Assembly (NCBI GenBank): GCA_033807775.1
Contig: JAWVWS010001006.1
Coordinates: 434,001 to 498,000 of the forward strand
From: Saussurea involucrata
Taxonomy: Eukaryota > Streptophyta > Magnoliopsida > Asterales > Asteraceae
Direction: 5' to 3'
Length of the DNA stretch: 64,000 nt
The position numbers and the translations under genes are program-made. The notes below the pieces were generated by a model. The model saw only the letters and a list, made by a program, of their open reading frames with translations. It was not told the DNA's origin and did no database searches. Numbering within the stretch: the stretch's first letter is position 1; each line of letters starts with the position of its first letter. Below, piece by piece: positions 22,664 to 34,532 of this stretch.

Positions 22664-24934
22664 TGTAACGCCCCAAAATTTCAAGAAAATTTAAAAATTT
22701 TTAAACGCGCATATTTAATAATAAGTCTCCATTTATTAAACCCAAAATAATAATTCCAATCACGAGCGTTATTAAACCATAAGTCAACAGCGGAAATTAA
22801 ATTGTTTATTCAATAACGGGAAAATGTTTAATAAGCAAATCCTTCGACCCATCCATCTTGCGCGTCAGTGTGTGCCAGTCATGCCTTCGTACCACTTGTA
22901 CCTGCAGCCACTGCAAATTGGGAGGGGTAAGCACGAAGCTTAGTGAATTCAAACACAACAATTAACAATGGTTATCTCATATTACCCCTAAAGCAAAGAG
23001 GATCACACCACCACATACAAGTCTACGAACAAATCATAAACAAGTATAATAACCACCACATAACAAAACTCCCGGGCGGATGTCGGGTCTACGGCCCCGC
23101 CGCACGTTTCCGCCTACTGCGGGAAACACCCGTTTTACGCCTACTGCGTGTGACATCCTTTTTACGCCTACTGCGTAAACGCCCCTTTTACGCCTACTGC
23201 GTAAAACACCTCCGTCCCCGTCGGGACTCGGCCCCGCCGAATAATGTAGCACATAATGTTAACTAGACGTCCCACTATCTAGCCCCCAACAATCCCGCAT
23301 ATAATTTTCACACACGTGCTACAGTAATAATAAACAACTATTAATTAATTGTAGTGAGAGAACTCACCTCAGGTGCGCGCCTAGCAAAAAATAGTAAGTA
23401 GCTCCTCACAACGACGATCACTTTCCGGCACCTAAACGTACGATAAAATACGTCAATGCGAGACCCGGACCCCACGACGCGACACACCCCAAACTGTCAC
23501 TAAAACTAACTTTCGGTCATACCGAACAGGTCTGTTCGGGACCTGATTTGACCACTAAAACTCCAGAAAAAACTCAGATTTATTACACGGTTGAAAAGTG
23601 CCCTGAAATACCTTTCCGAGGATATATTACACGCCTCCTAATGATTTTTCTATAATTAATTATGAATTTATTAAGTTCGCCTACCGGAACTGTCCGTTTC
23701 CGGACCAGTTCGCACTAACAGCTCCGAACAGCCCGGTTCTGGGCCGATTCAGCCTTTCGGCGAAACACGAAAGACGTGCCTAACTCAAATTAGGAAAAAT
23801 GGCCACTGACCTCAAGTTAAAACGACTTACGAGTAAAAAGTTACGGTCCACGCAAAACAGTGGCAGATTCCAGGAATTTCACATAAAATGACGAACCACA
23901 GAACTTGCGACCACTTTTTCTCCCAACTCGAGGCCGAACCAGTTTTCCGCCAAAACACAGAAAACGTGCCCGGTCCCGAGCTCGAAGCGTGGGCGCCAGT
24001 TTCGGCTCAATCGGAGTTACTACGGAAAAGTTATGGTTGCGCGAAAACTGGACAGCACACTAGAATTTTCATAAAGTCACGATTTATAAAAAAAAACGGT
24101 TTGAACGATTCGGGTTACGCGATAGGATACTAAGGCTGGACTACTACTATCACCACCCACTGCCATCTCCGGCAGTGGTGGTCGACGGCGGCATAGGGGC
24201 GGTAGCCACCACCGGCGATGGTGGTGGTTCGATAAAGCAAACCGGCGAGACCAACGGGAATGATCCCACCATTCTAAATCGATCACACCCAAACATGCTC
24301 GACCATACAGCCATAAACCCGCCGTTACAACCACCGACCTGGTGGTGCACGGCGGCGGCACCATGCCGGCAGCCACTAGCGGCAGCGGTGGCGGTACCGC
24401 GGTTGTGACAACGACGCAAGAAAGAAACGAGAAGGGAAGGATGTCTTACCTCTTGAGAAAACGCAGCAGCAACCCAAAAAGGCTCGAAGGCTCCTTCTCC
24501 CCTTCCCGGTGCTCTCTCTCTCTCTCACTTACTCCGGCAGCAGGTGATCGACGGCGGTGGCGGCGGTTCCCGGCGGCAGTAGCGGCGGCAATGGGGGGGG
24601 GGGGGGGGGGGGTCGGCTGTACGCAATAGAGAGAGAGGAATAGGGTTTGTTGTGACTTTCTTTGTGTGCTTCGCAAGTAAAGGAGGAGGAAACGTGAAAG
24701 GTTAAGGGGAGGGGGGTCGGTCCTCTCTCATGGGCCGAACCCATGCACCAGTTTGGAGAAAAGCCAATAGAGGTCCCTGCAGATTGGAGTTTTTTCCCAA
24801 ATTAACCTCATAACCAAACCTTTAACAGTTAAGGTCCTAGCCGCCAAACCTCGTTAACTAAAATTCGCTTAAAATAATAATAATAATAATAAATAAAAAT
24901 AAAATAAAAAGCGTACCGGGACACGGGCTTTACA
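22664..24934 (-). repeat. Chromovirus 5' LTR (right copy)
   Basis: Collinear with 15010-17283. Differences seen by eye are about ten substitutions, an A-run difference and a G-run of 20 (24593-24612) against 24. It should hold the promoter of the element (minus sense). The four-unit ACGCCTACTGCG array is at 23111-23201. Confidence 0.93.
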
Positions 24935-24939
24935 GCTCT

Positions 24940-26026
24940 ATACGGCCTTAAACAAGCTCCCAGAGCCTGGTATGAAACTCTGTCCAATTTTCTGTTGACA
25001 AATCACTTCGAGAAAGGTAATGTCGATAAAACTCTATTCTTTAGAAGATACAGGAATGATATACTTCTGGTACAAATATATGTTGATGACATTATTTTTG
25101 GGTCTACACAACAAGAGTACTGTGATAGGTTTGAGGATTTGATGAAAAGTGAATTCAAAATGAGCATGATGGGAGAACTTTCATTCTTCCTTGGTTTACA
25201 AGTAAAACAATACATCAGAGGGACTTTTATAAGTCAATCAAAATACATCTCTGATATTTTGAAAAAATACAAGCTCAACAATTCAAATCCAATGAAAACT
25301 CCTATTGCCACTGGAGTTAAACTTGACTCTGACCTTAAGGGTGAACCAACAGATGTCAAGAACTACAGAGGCATGATAGGATCACTTATGTACTTAACTG
25401 CCAGCAGACCTGATATAATGTTTGCAACTTGTCTTTGTGCCAGATTTCAAGCAAATCCTAAAGAATCTCATTTGTCTGCTGTCAAGCGCATATTTAAATA
25501 TCTGAAAGGGACTCAATTTTTGGGTCTCTGGTATCCTCTTAATTCTGGTTTCGAGCTTGTAGCATATACAGACTCAGATTACGGAGGATGCAAGAATGAC
25601 AGAAAGAGTACGTCTGGTAGCTGCCAATTACTTGGTGAAAAATTGGTGAGTTGGACATCCAAGAAACAGAATTGCGTATCAACTTCTACAGCAGAAGCAG
25701 AGTATGTTGCTGCTGCTAGTTGTTGCTCTCAAGTGATATGGATGAAAACCCAGCTCAAAGACTATGGCCTAGAATATGGAAAAATTCCAATTCTGTGTGA
25801 CTTCAAGAGTGCCATAGCAATCACAGCTAACCCAGTTCAGCACTCCAAGACAAAGCATATCGATATAAGGTACCACTTCATAAAGGATCATGTTGAAAAA
25901 GGGACGATTGAAATGTACTTTGTTTCAACCGACTTCCAGCTTGCTGACTTGTTTACAAAACCCCTTACTGAAAGGAGATTTAACTTCTTAATCGGCAAAC
26001 TGGGTATGTTGAACATGTCCTCCTAA
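24940..26026 (+). pseudogene. Copia-B RT C-terminal part and RNase H
   Basis: This is the continuation of the split RT. It runs from LYGLKQAPRAWYE through the catalytic YVDDIIFGS (near 25080-25105), the conserved FFLGLQVKQ and SRPDIMFA blocks, and then RNase H (AYTDSDYGGC, STAEAEYVAA, CDFKSAIAI, KHIDIRYHFI) to the usual tail ADLFTKPL...LGMLNMSS. No stop interrupts this part, so nearly all damage here comes from the chromovirus insertion upstream. Confidence 0.93.
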
Positions 26027-26972
26027 CTCTGTTCAAACTCAACAGAGCCTCTGATGTTCCAACACAGCTCTGTCAAAAAGTTAGGAAGGATAGTTCAACA
26101 GAGTCTCTGCTATTCACCAGAACTCTGTCAAGCATACTTTTTCAACAAGCTTAGTGAATCTGTTTGTATATACCTTTTTGTAAAGTTCTTTTTGTAAAAA
26201 AAAAGTTTTTTTTGTTTTGCTCATATTTCGAGGGGGAGTTTATAAGATTTTGCGCATGGTTTTAGGGGGAGCGAGTCAAATCTGATTTTCAAATCAAAAA
26301 TGACTTCGCTTTCTGTTCTGAAAAAAAAAATCTTTTTGAAGAAAGAGGGAAAACCTGTTCTGATGAAAATCATTTGATAACGTCAAGAACCTACCAGAAC
26401 TCTGATATTTCACCAGAGCCTCTGTTGATTCTCACCAGAACTCTGTGAAATTTCTAAAGTCAGTTATGTTCTCGTTCTTTGGCCATTTCCTCATCAGATA
26501 CATAATTTTAAATGATTTTGGGTAAAGGTGAAACACCAAAGGAGTACTTGAAAAGAAAGAAAAAGGGTCACTCGTCAGAGGCAAAGCTCCAACAGAGCTC
26601 TGTCGGTTTTATGCCACGTCATCAAAAGTAACGTCATCAGAGGTGCGGGTTATTTCTAAGTGTCAACCACTTGTCACCCACACATCTCTAACCGCGACGG
26701 TTTACTTGCACAAAAGTGGTCAGAACAAATCCACGTGGCACTCTCTAATTGAAAGCTAAACCACTAGTTGTCCCCACGATACACAATTCAGGCCACTCCA
26801 CCATCTGACACTCGAGTACCTACAGTACCTACGACGATTACCCAGCCACAAGTTCTGACTATAAATATCCATAACCTTGACCCATTTCATTTCTAAACCT
26901 CCTAAACCTTTCACCTTTCCCTCTTTTATTCAAATCCTCAGTGTTCTTCAAGAAAACCCCAAACCTGCAACA
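26027..26972 (+). other. Copia-B spacer between RNase H and the extra ORF
   Basis: Non-coding. It carries many ACAGAG/CTCTGT hexamers, two internal purine tracts (TTCGAGGGGGAG at 26227-26238 and TTAGGGGGAGCGAG near 26262-26275) and, towards its 3' end, a promoter-like stretch (listed separately). Confidence 0.7.
26616..26972 (+). promoter_or_regulatory. Promoter-like stretch before the extra ORF of Copia-B
   Basis: Two ACGTCA motifs 15 bp apart (26616-26621 and 26631-26636) resemble a paired TGACG (as-1-type) element. A G-box CACGTG follows at 26732-26737 and a TATA box TATAAATA at 26860-26867. Then comes a C/T-rich leader of about 80 bases and an ATG in good context (AACAATGGCG) at 26973. 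The arrangement is that of an ordinary plant promoter. Whether it is used is inference. Confidence 0.45.
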
Positions 26973-29900
26973 ATGGCGGAACCCCAAAACTCTGCTGATT
27001 CTAGCCGAATAGAACCCACTGATGATATCATTGTTCTTCCATACGAGTTTGCTGACAACAACTACAGATTCGATCCCACTCCAGGACTCTATCTACCCCT
27101 GTATCATGTCTTCATTGAGTTCTTTAGAAACTCTGATATCTTTAGAGCCCTAACAGAGTTCGATGACCATCTTCCTGCGATCTATGTCCAACAATGGTGG
27201 ACCACATGCCAATACATCGAAGAACAAGACGGGATAGTTGGGAGCGTCAATGCAAGTAATGGAGGAGCGGGAACAATCCGCATTAGAGCAAGTACCTTAA
27301 GAAGAATCTTCAGAATGAAAACCAAACGACAGCTAGGAATAGACGCCTATGAGAAACCACCAAAAACAGCCGTCCTTCTTGATTTCATGAAGTTTCTGGC
27401 TTACAACAAGGATCTGAATAGGATAGGAGAGTTCAAGCGACAGAATCTACCCACTATGTGGAATTTCATGTTCTCCACCTTAAACAGAACCCTTACCAGC
27501 AAATCTGGCAGTCAAGACCAAGCCACAACAGAAATCCTACAAATCATGTATGGATTGTTCTTCAATCGAAACTTTGACTACGCCAGCATTCTCTACAACG
27601 ATCTTCTTACGGCTGTTAACACAAAAACCTCATCCATCGCAAGAGGAGGAGTCGTTGGATCCCACAAGTTCTTGAAGATGATCAAGTTTCCACGCTTCAT
27701 CAGTCTGGTGATCAGAAGAGCCTTCGACAGACTGGAACTAACTCATCAGGGTCGCTCCACACCTGTTTGGACGATGTCCAAATTCCTCCCCACCACATCA
27801 GGCGAATACCCCTTCATAAGAAGAATTCTAGGTACAATGCTTGCCCTTATCGCCCCTGACCATATCTCTATCCAGAACTATCAGAGTGCTACTCAACCTC
27901 AAGAACCTGGGGTGAGAACCCCAGCATACTTAGGATTTGAGCCTTCCTTCGAGAGCTCGAGTGAGGAGATAGGTGAGGAAGTTAACAGACCAGAGGCAAG
28001 AGTACCCGAAGTGGGGTCTTCCTCTAGAAGAGAGGAAGTAGAGGACAGAGCATCTCCTAGAGAGGTTGTCCATGAGGAAGTATAGGAAACACCAGAGGTA
28101 GAAAATATCTCCTCTGATAGTGGTGAGCAAGAGGGAAATAACAGAGAGAATCCAGAGAGTTCTACAGCCATAGGAGCCGAGGAAAATGTGACAATAGAAA
28201 AAGATGCTCAACAGAGCACATCTGAGCGTATCCTTAACCAAAATCCCAGTGCTTCCACACAATCTAATCCTGGTGATCAAGACCAAAGGATTATTGAAAC
28301 AGAGGTGCACACCTCGAACCCCAACCAGCAAGAACCACCAGAAGCAACTCTTCATGCTTCTGGTATGCACGAACATGGGGAACCTATCTTTGGTAGTGAT
28401 GTTCATTCGCCCCAGAACATCAATAGGTCACCTCCACACAATGATGCCTCTGTGGCTCATTTACACGCGACACAAAATAGACCAGAGATCTTTGTAATCT
28501 CACGTAGCATCTGTCCGACTCAGGGACAATGGGAGACCATAGTAGAACAAGGGAAGACATTGCTTGATCCAAATGCTTCTCATCACACCAGATTTCCTTC
28601 TTCAGAACCTGAGCTGGAAGAGGAAACTTTGGTCAGAACACCTGTAGTTGTTTCCCCTCAAAGGGAACATCAAGGATCAGGTGGAAGTCCTCCAAGAGCC
28701 AACATCAATACAACTCTTGACGGAGGCGCCTCTGAACTCGAGGCTGAATTGGATCCATGTGTTGGAACCAAGGATACCCCCGTTGACACTGTCACAAGAG
28801 CAGAGTTCGAAAGCTTTTGTGACAGTATCAACAACTCTTTGAATGAGTATAAACTTATCAAAGAACGGAAGGAGGAGCTAATCCGCAAGGAAAATGCTTC
28901 TCTTAAGGAAGAACTGCTGAACATCTCTAACAAACATGCAGAGATAACTCAGAAATATGTCGAGGCTGAAGCACTCAGAACAGAGTCTGAACGAGTCAGA
29001 GGAGAAGAGACTGCAAAGCTGACAACAGAAATAGTCGAGCTAAGAATAGTCAGAACAGAGGAAGCTAAAAAGACTTCGACAGATCTTGCAGAGCTAAAGC
29101 GACTCATAACAGAGAACCACGCAGCGTAGATGAACAGAACCCTTCCCATCCCCACAGTTATTCTTTCAGAATCTAACGTCAGAACCTTGACAGAGATAAT
29201 TACCAACTCTGTTAAGGAATCCATAAAAGAAGCAACCACCTCATCTACTACTCCACTCAACATCTCCAGCCCTAACCCAAATGACCTACCCATGACAGTT
29301 GGCCAAATGGGAGACTTCAAAAAATCAATTCTTAGCCGAATGATGACGATTTCATCAAAATTTGTAATGAAAGCTAAGGCGACAGAACAACATGTGAAAG
29401 CGTCTCTTGATACTCACAAGGTCAACTTTGAGGCTCAAGTAGAGATCAGAGGTGCTGCAACAGAGGTAGAAGATGTAATGACGAAGGCTGCCTCAAACTT
29501 TACTAATATTATTTTACAGGCTACCTCTACATCGAAAAGACCTGCAGAAGAAGCACCTACAGATGAACCTTCAAGAAAGAGACACAAAGCTGATCTGAGA
29601 TTTGTTGTTCTGTCCTCACCAGCAGCTCGAATTGATGATTCTGGCGATGATGATGATTTCGAAGATGCTCAAGAAGGTCAATCAGACGATCAATTGGGTG
29701 AGTCCTCAGAACAACAAAAGGGGGAGAAGGAGAAAGAAAAGGAGAAGGAGAAGGAGAAAAAGAAGGAGACAGAGGCAGAGAAAGAGAAAGAGGTTGAAAA
29801 AGAGAGAGAAGCCAAGGGTAAAGGGAAAATCACAGAAGCAACTGAGGCAGAGGCTACAGAAGGAGAAAAGGGGATAACAGAGGAAATCATGACAGATATG

Positions 29901-30965
29901 ACTGAAGTGACATTTGACTACATGTTCAAGAACAGATTCATCAAACCAACAGAAGAGTCAACACAAGAACCACCAGAGATCATCTGCCTAGATACCCCTC
30001 CTACTTCTCCAAGAAAAGAACCAGAGAGGACAGACCCATCCTCTGCTGAAGGACAAACAAGTCGAGCCTAACCTCAAGCTACTCAAAAATATGCTCACAT
30101 CGACACTCTTATGGCAGAAACCCATGATGATCCAAGCCCAACGGTACCAGAACAGAACCCAGAAACCTCTACCATTCATACCGAAAAACCCGCCTTAGAA
30201 ACGGTATTTGCATTTCTATATGCTAACAGAGACATCATCCCTGTAAATGTCGTACCCATTAACCCATACCTTAACCCAATCAGAATAAACACCATTTCTG
30301 ATGCAAGGCTAAAGTTCATCCAAACCAAGTCAAATCAGAACAGAGCCATCAATATAAACTTCGGTATCCGCAGAATTCTGGACATCAAGCACAAGAAGTT
30401 TCAATATGACAGAGTCACATACCATGAGTATACTGTGGAATCAACAGAAGGCAGAAATGAAATCTTCAATGATAATGATCTCGTCCTTCTGAGCCCATAT
30501 GACCTGATCTTACTCCACGCATATTGCTTGAACTTCTTATAAAGATACACGCCGGCCAGAACTGCGCTACCAGAAGTCAGATTCGCTATGCAAGAGCACA
30601 TCTATCTCAGAATACAGATTGATTATCAGCTAGGCATAGAGTTTGAAGTAGAGAAACTAGCGATTGCACCACCAAATGAAAACCTTGAGGGTTATGGCCA
30701 TCACAGAACTGGAACCGTAGTAGAAGATCCTCCAGTCTTTGTCTGCCGACAGAAAGGCACAAAGAAGGCCATCAGAGCAGCTGAAGCCCACAAGTACTCG
30801 AGTGAGTCGCTAGTATACCTCAAGAACATAATCCAAGATCTCCCAAGAAGCAAGTGTCCAGAAGAACAGCAGAAACTCTTCATCGACCAGATTGATCTGA
30901 TGCTGGACTTCCGTACTCTAATCAGAATATTCGACAGAATTCTTAGGGGAGATAACTATGCATAA
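26973..30965 (+). pseudogene. Copia-B extra downstream ORF (env position), four in-frame stops
   Basis: One frame of 1331 codons, broken only by TAG/TAA at 28083-28085, 29127-29129, 30069-30071 and 30540-30542. It begins at ATG 26973. The first 300 residues look globular (IYVQQWW, RIFRMK, PTMWNFMF). An acidic, proline- and serine-rich stretch follows, then coiled-coil stretches near 28800-29100, and a long E/K-rich run near 29720-29870. The last 250 residues form a domain also seen in Copia-C and Copia-D (SPYDL, IDYQLGIE). No signal peptide or clear membrane span is seen, so an envelope role is not supported by sequence. Function unknown. Confidence 0.85.
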
Positions 30966-31097
30966 ATGTACTACTTCTTACCATGCATTGTAATATCTTA
31001 GAAGAATAGTACAAAGGCTAACAGAGGTAAATATTCTCTGTTCTTTTTGTTTACATCTCTGTTTCAAATTTTTTATTTTCAATACTTAGGGGGAGAT

Positions 31098-31822
31098 TGT
31101 TAGCCCCAAGTATCTGTAATGTAAAAGTATTGAAAATATTAGCAAGTCAGAAAACCATCAGAGATGCAGCAGAAGACTTAGAAGAAAAAGCTTCAAGAAG
31201 ATCAACAGAACTCAACATAGTTCTGGTGGAACTAACAGAGCTCAACAGAGCTCTGTCAGAAGATCAACAGAAGAACTGTTCACAACTCGAAGACCAACAG
31301 AGCTCTGGTCTATGAGCTCTGTTGTAGTGAAGACCTCTGTGATGCCTAAGTCTCGTAAGAAATCCCAAGTGTTAGACAAGTGTCCATACTTTCCACGTAT
31401 GCCCTAAAATTAGGAGACACACTTTCCACGTGTCATTCTAGGGTACGATAGTACACTGTCTTCACTTTATCAAGGCTATAAATAGAGAGGTAGTAGAACA
31501 AACAATTGTAAGCTTTGGGAAGAATAGTTTTCCACAATTGTTTAAGCACACACTGCAGCAATCCCGAGCACTGCCTCCGTACGATATTGTTCCCTGTGAG
31601 ATTTCAGGATACACCATTGATCTTGTTCTTGGTGTTATCCATTATCAATATACGAGCAGCGTTTCTTATTTGATCTTGTTATCATTATCATGTTCTATAA
31701 TTGATTCTCACTATTACAATATCATTTACACAATCACTCACGTTAATGGCTTTATATTTAAATGCTTCCGCTGTCTATATTACTACCATTAATGTGATAC
31801 AACGTGAATCTGGGAACCTACA
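31098..31822 (+). repeat. Copia-B 3' LTR
   Basis: 725 bp, the same length as the 5' LTR, preceded by TTAGGGGGAGAT and followed by GTAAC. About 14 single-base differences from the 5' copy can be picked out by eye. Confidence 0.92.
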
Positions 31823-31827
31823 GTAAC

Positions 31828-34148
31828 CTTCTCCTTCTTCATCTATGAAATTAGGGTTTTGGTATAAGTTGGGATTTTGATGTAAAATGCTTGGGGAATG
31901 ATTCTACATATTTGGATCTGGATATTGATGGTTGGAAACTTATGGATCTAGGTTTTTGGAAGATTTAGGCTTGAAGAGTTGTGTTTCTTCAAAGGAGCTT
32001 ACGTTTGGGGAAAATCTAGATTTAGCCTAAATCTAGCAAGGTGAGTTCAAGTTGATTTGTGAAAACGTTGTACATGCCAAAATGTTATTTTTCCAAGTAC
32101 TTATGTGTTTTACATGAAAATTACTAATTGTTGAGTTACTTGGTGGGTTTTGACCTTTTGAAGTATTTTACTTTGTAAATATTGTAAAACACTCATATTT
32201 GGGATTTTTGGGAAATTTGATAGATACATCATAAATGAAAATGTTTAGATGATTTATATTGTAAATAGTGTCTACTTTATACGAAAATGCATTTTAGTGT
32301 ATATTTTGGAAATATGCATATAGTTCGTTATGGAACGATTTGGAAATGTAACGGTATGAGTTTCTTGGAAAAGAGGGTTGTCCCAACCCAGCGTCTTGTT
32401 TCGGGTTTTCATGGATTCGAATTATTTATTTACAAAAGCGTGTGTTTAATTTCATTTTATGACTTTTCACGATTGATCCTTTGAGTTAGTCGAGCTTATA
32501 GCTCGGTATTGGATTTTGTCAAGTCTTGGGGACATTTGTCCAGTTTTAATAGCTTAAAGTCAAGTTTTGGACGTGATTTATGGTTATTGATGAATTACAT
32601 GTTTTGAATGCGTTTGTTCATTCGTTTGGGGTCGTGTAATGTTTTAGACCTTATTTGCTATGGAGCCATAGGCACTTGAGTTTTACGTTCAATGATGAGA
32701 CGCCAGCTTCTCTTATTGTAGCACGGAATAGGCATCGGGTTCCATGGTAAGTAAGGTGTGGGCCTATATGGTCGGGCATCGTCCTATGGGCAGTAAGGTG
32801 TAATTCCAGATGTGCTTGGCACGGGATAGGCATCGGGTTCCATGGTAAGTAAGGTGTGGGCCTATATGGTCGGGCAGCGTCCCATGGGCAGTAAGGTGTA
32901 ATCCCAATGTGCTTGTTTTGTGGACTTAGAGGGACCCAATGATTAGACCTGGAGTGGTTGAAGTTGGGGGCTCCCTAGTCTCCACGGGCAATAGATCTGG
33001 AGTGATTGAGTTCGTTATATTATGAGAATAGTCCACATGTTGTTTTATTACATAGTTATGTGACCCACTTTTGTGTTCTGTCACGTGCGATGTAAACGGG
33101 CCTCCCCCGTCACCGAAAGGTGTTGCTTTGGGTATTTATTTTATCCGTGTTTCGGTGACATATTATATTTATATGGATTGTTTTCCATGATATATGAGTT
33201 GTGGTTTATGCCTCACCCGTGTTTGGGATATTTTGAATAATAGCGATTTATTCACGATTTCAATCATTTTGGAAATCAAATACTATTTCACTTTTCAAGT
33301 GTGTTTTGGGACGAGTCCATTTTGAGAATCATTTTATATTAAATCTTTCAGCACAGGATTTGTGTGCGTTGGAAAAATGGGTGGTTTGCATTTAAAGTAA
33401 ATTCTTTTTGACTCGTGACTTAAATTGCATCTCCCTCGTCTTATGAAATATATGATCATGATAAAACTCTTGAACTCACTAGGCGTTAGCCTAACCCTTT
33501 TTATTTGTCGGCATGTGCAACAGGTTCAGGTTGGGAATAGCTTTAGCTACACTGTGAAGTGATGAATGCTAGTAGGGTGCACGAGAAGTGATTTGTTTAG
33601 TGAAGTTTTCCGCACTTATTTGGGATTAGCCACTTGTATTTGTGTTAAGTAACACCGATTGTATGTGGTCACATAATATGATAAAGAGTTGTTAATTGTG
33701 AGAGTCGTTACATTTTATCTTGACGTTATTCCATGAATGGTTTGTAGAAGGAATTTTATCCCTTAAGGCCGTGCGTACCGCCATCGGGTACCACGGCCGG
33801 GTTCGAATGAGGGTAGCAGCGGGTAGGGTGGGTTCGTGGTACGGGGGTGGGCGGGTTCCGATCGGGTAGGGGGTAGCGGGTAGGGCGGGTTCGTGAACTA
33901 GATTAGCACCATTCGGGTTCATGGTTTTTGTTGCAGGTTTTGTTGCAGATTTGTGGGAAGCGGGTAGGAGTGGGTTCGGTGGGTTCGTGGGTTGGCGGTA
34001 CTCCATTTTAGGGTAAGGAGGGTAGGAAAGAGAAAAGCTGATGTGGCATTCGGGTTCATTGGGTTCGTGGGTAGGCAGTACTCATGGCCTAAGTGGTTAT
34101 TTTATCGAAATTTTATTTAGTTGCTCTTCCCAATTCGAGGGTGTTACA
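31828..34148 (+). repeat. 3' LTR of the non-coding Gypsy element, right portion
   Basis: It resumes directly after the GTAAC duplication and is collinear with about 4340-6282. It includes the tandem duplication near 32720-32920 and a segment around 31990-32055 that the 5' LTR lacks. It ends GGTGTTACA before ATTTA. The MITE at 33767-34089 lies inside it. Confidence 0.85.
33767..34089. mobile_element. Harbinger-like MITE, TSD TAA
   Basis: This 323 bp insertion is absent from the 5' LTR at the matching place (near 6226). It begins GGCCGTGCGTACCGCC and ends with the imperfect inverse (GTACTCATGGCC), and TAA occurs on both sides (33764-33766, 34090-34092). A three-base TAA target with GGCC-type ends fits PIF/Harbinger MITEs. 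The body is G-rich with repeated CGGGTTCG/GGGTAG units and has no transposase. Confidence 0.75.
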
Positions 34149-34255
34149 ATTTATCAATAAACAATTTATAAAACCAAAATCTTGTGTTTGTATTCAACCC
34201 CCCCCCCCCCCCCCTCTACAAACTGTTTACTTGTATAACCCCTTCGGGACCAACA
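34149..34255 (+). repeat. Copia-A 3' LTR, right portion
   Basis: It starts with the duplicated ATTTA, holds a run of about 16 C (about 34199-34214) and ends CCCCTTCGGGACCAACA, the usual end of SIRE-type LTRs. Confidence 0.75.
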
Positions 34256-34532
34256 GAAAATATAAATTATTTTAGAATAAATTTGCAATTAATTAATTAC
34301 TATTACTTGAAAGTAAACAAATTATTAATTAATTAATAGTTATTTTAGAGTAAACAAATTATCAATTAATTATTTTAGAGTAACAATTTTATTAGTTTTG
34401 GTTGACGGACACGTAAACAAATTATTGCTTAATTAAAAAAAATTCATTTTACTAAATATGTTATTTTTAAATCATGTGATATTTATTTATTAATTATATA
34501 ACATAATTATTATATTTTAAATAAATGGTATA

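Larger units (their letters stand above)
15010..24934 (-). mobile_element. Tekay-like chromovirus (Gypsy), young and complete, TSD GCTCT
   Basis: Two LTRs (15010-17283, 2274 bp, and 22664-24934, 2271 bp) flank gag and pol on the minus strand. The PBS for initiator-Met tRNA is at 22649-22660 (minus) and a purine tract (AAGCGGGGGAGAGT) abuts the 3' LTR at 17284-17297. Exact GCTCT duplications are at 15005-15009 and 24935-24939. Gag-protease-RT-RNase H-integrase-chromodomain order defines a chromovirus, and Tekay (Del) is my clade call from the long LTR and the gag style. Only about ten substitutions separate the LTRs by eye (about 0.5 percent), and the reading frame is open if one 77 bp intron is spliced. 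Confidence 0.95.
9611..31822 (+). mobile_element. Copia-B: SIRE-like Copia element, TSD GTAAC, split by a chromovirus
   Basis: Two 725 bp LTRs (9611-10335 and 31098-31822) begin TGTTAGCCCC and end ACCTACA. They are flanked by exact GTAAC duplications (9606-9610, 31823-31827). The PBS is TGGTATCAGAGC (10338-10349) and the PPT TTAGGGGGAGAT abuts the 3' LTR. The order is gag, coiled-coil linker, truncated integrase, RT (split at 15009/24935), RNase H and a very long extra ORF, which is Copia order. About 14 LTR differences are visible by eye (near 2 percent). Protease is deleted and many stops are present, so it is dead. Native length without the inner insertion is about 12.3 kb. Confidence 0.93.
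3796..34148 (+). mobile_element. Non-autonomous Gypsy-type element (LARD-like) with nested insertions, TSD ATTTA
   Basis: The ends read TGTAACACCCC and GGTGTTACA and are flanked by the exact 5 bp duplication ATTTA (3791-3795 and 34149-34153). The 5' LTR is 3796-6282. An initiator-Met PBS (TGGTATCAGAGC, 6286-6297) follows it. The internal part (6283-9136) has no recognisable gag or pol. A purine tract ends at 9136 and the 3' LTR starts at 9137. That LTR is interrupted by Copia-B (9611-31822) and carries a MITE (33767-34089). The native length is about 7.8 kb. The line CGAGGACGAAAT just before the purine tract is typical of chromovirus 3' ends, so I infer derivation from a Tekay-like parent. 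Confidence 0.85.
1626..34255 (+). mobile_element. Copia-A: SIRE-like Copia element, 3' part, split by nested insertions
   Basis: The 3' end of a plus-strand Copia element is visible: a decayed downstream ORF (1630-2636), a short untranslated region with a purine tract (AAATAGGGGTGAT) and a 3' LTR that starts TGTTGATCC at 2918 and ends GGGACCAACA at 34255. The LTR is interrupted at 3795 by the ATTTA-flanked insertion 3796-34148. Without it the LTR is about 980 bp. The 5' LTR, gag and pol are outside the window. The SIRE assignment rests on LTR style and the extra ORF and is moderately sure. Confidence 0.75.

Noticed and set aside
30111..30965. Separate small genes downstream of Copia-B RNase H
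   Set aside because: All lie in one frame with 26973-30071 and are divided only by single stop codons, so they are one decayed ORF.
26973..30965. Calling the extra Copia-B ORF an envelope gene
   Set aside because: No signal peptide, membrane span or cleavage motif is visible; position alone does not support that name.
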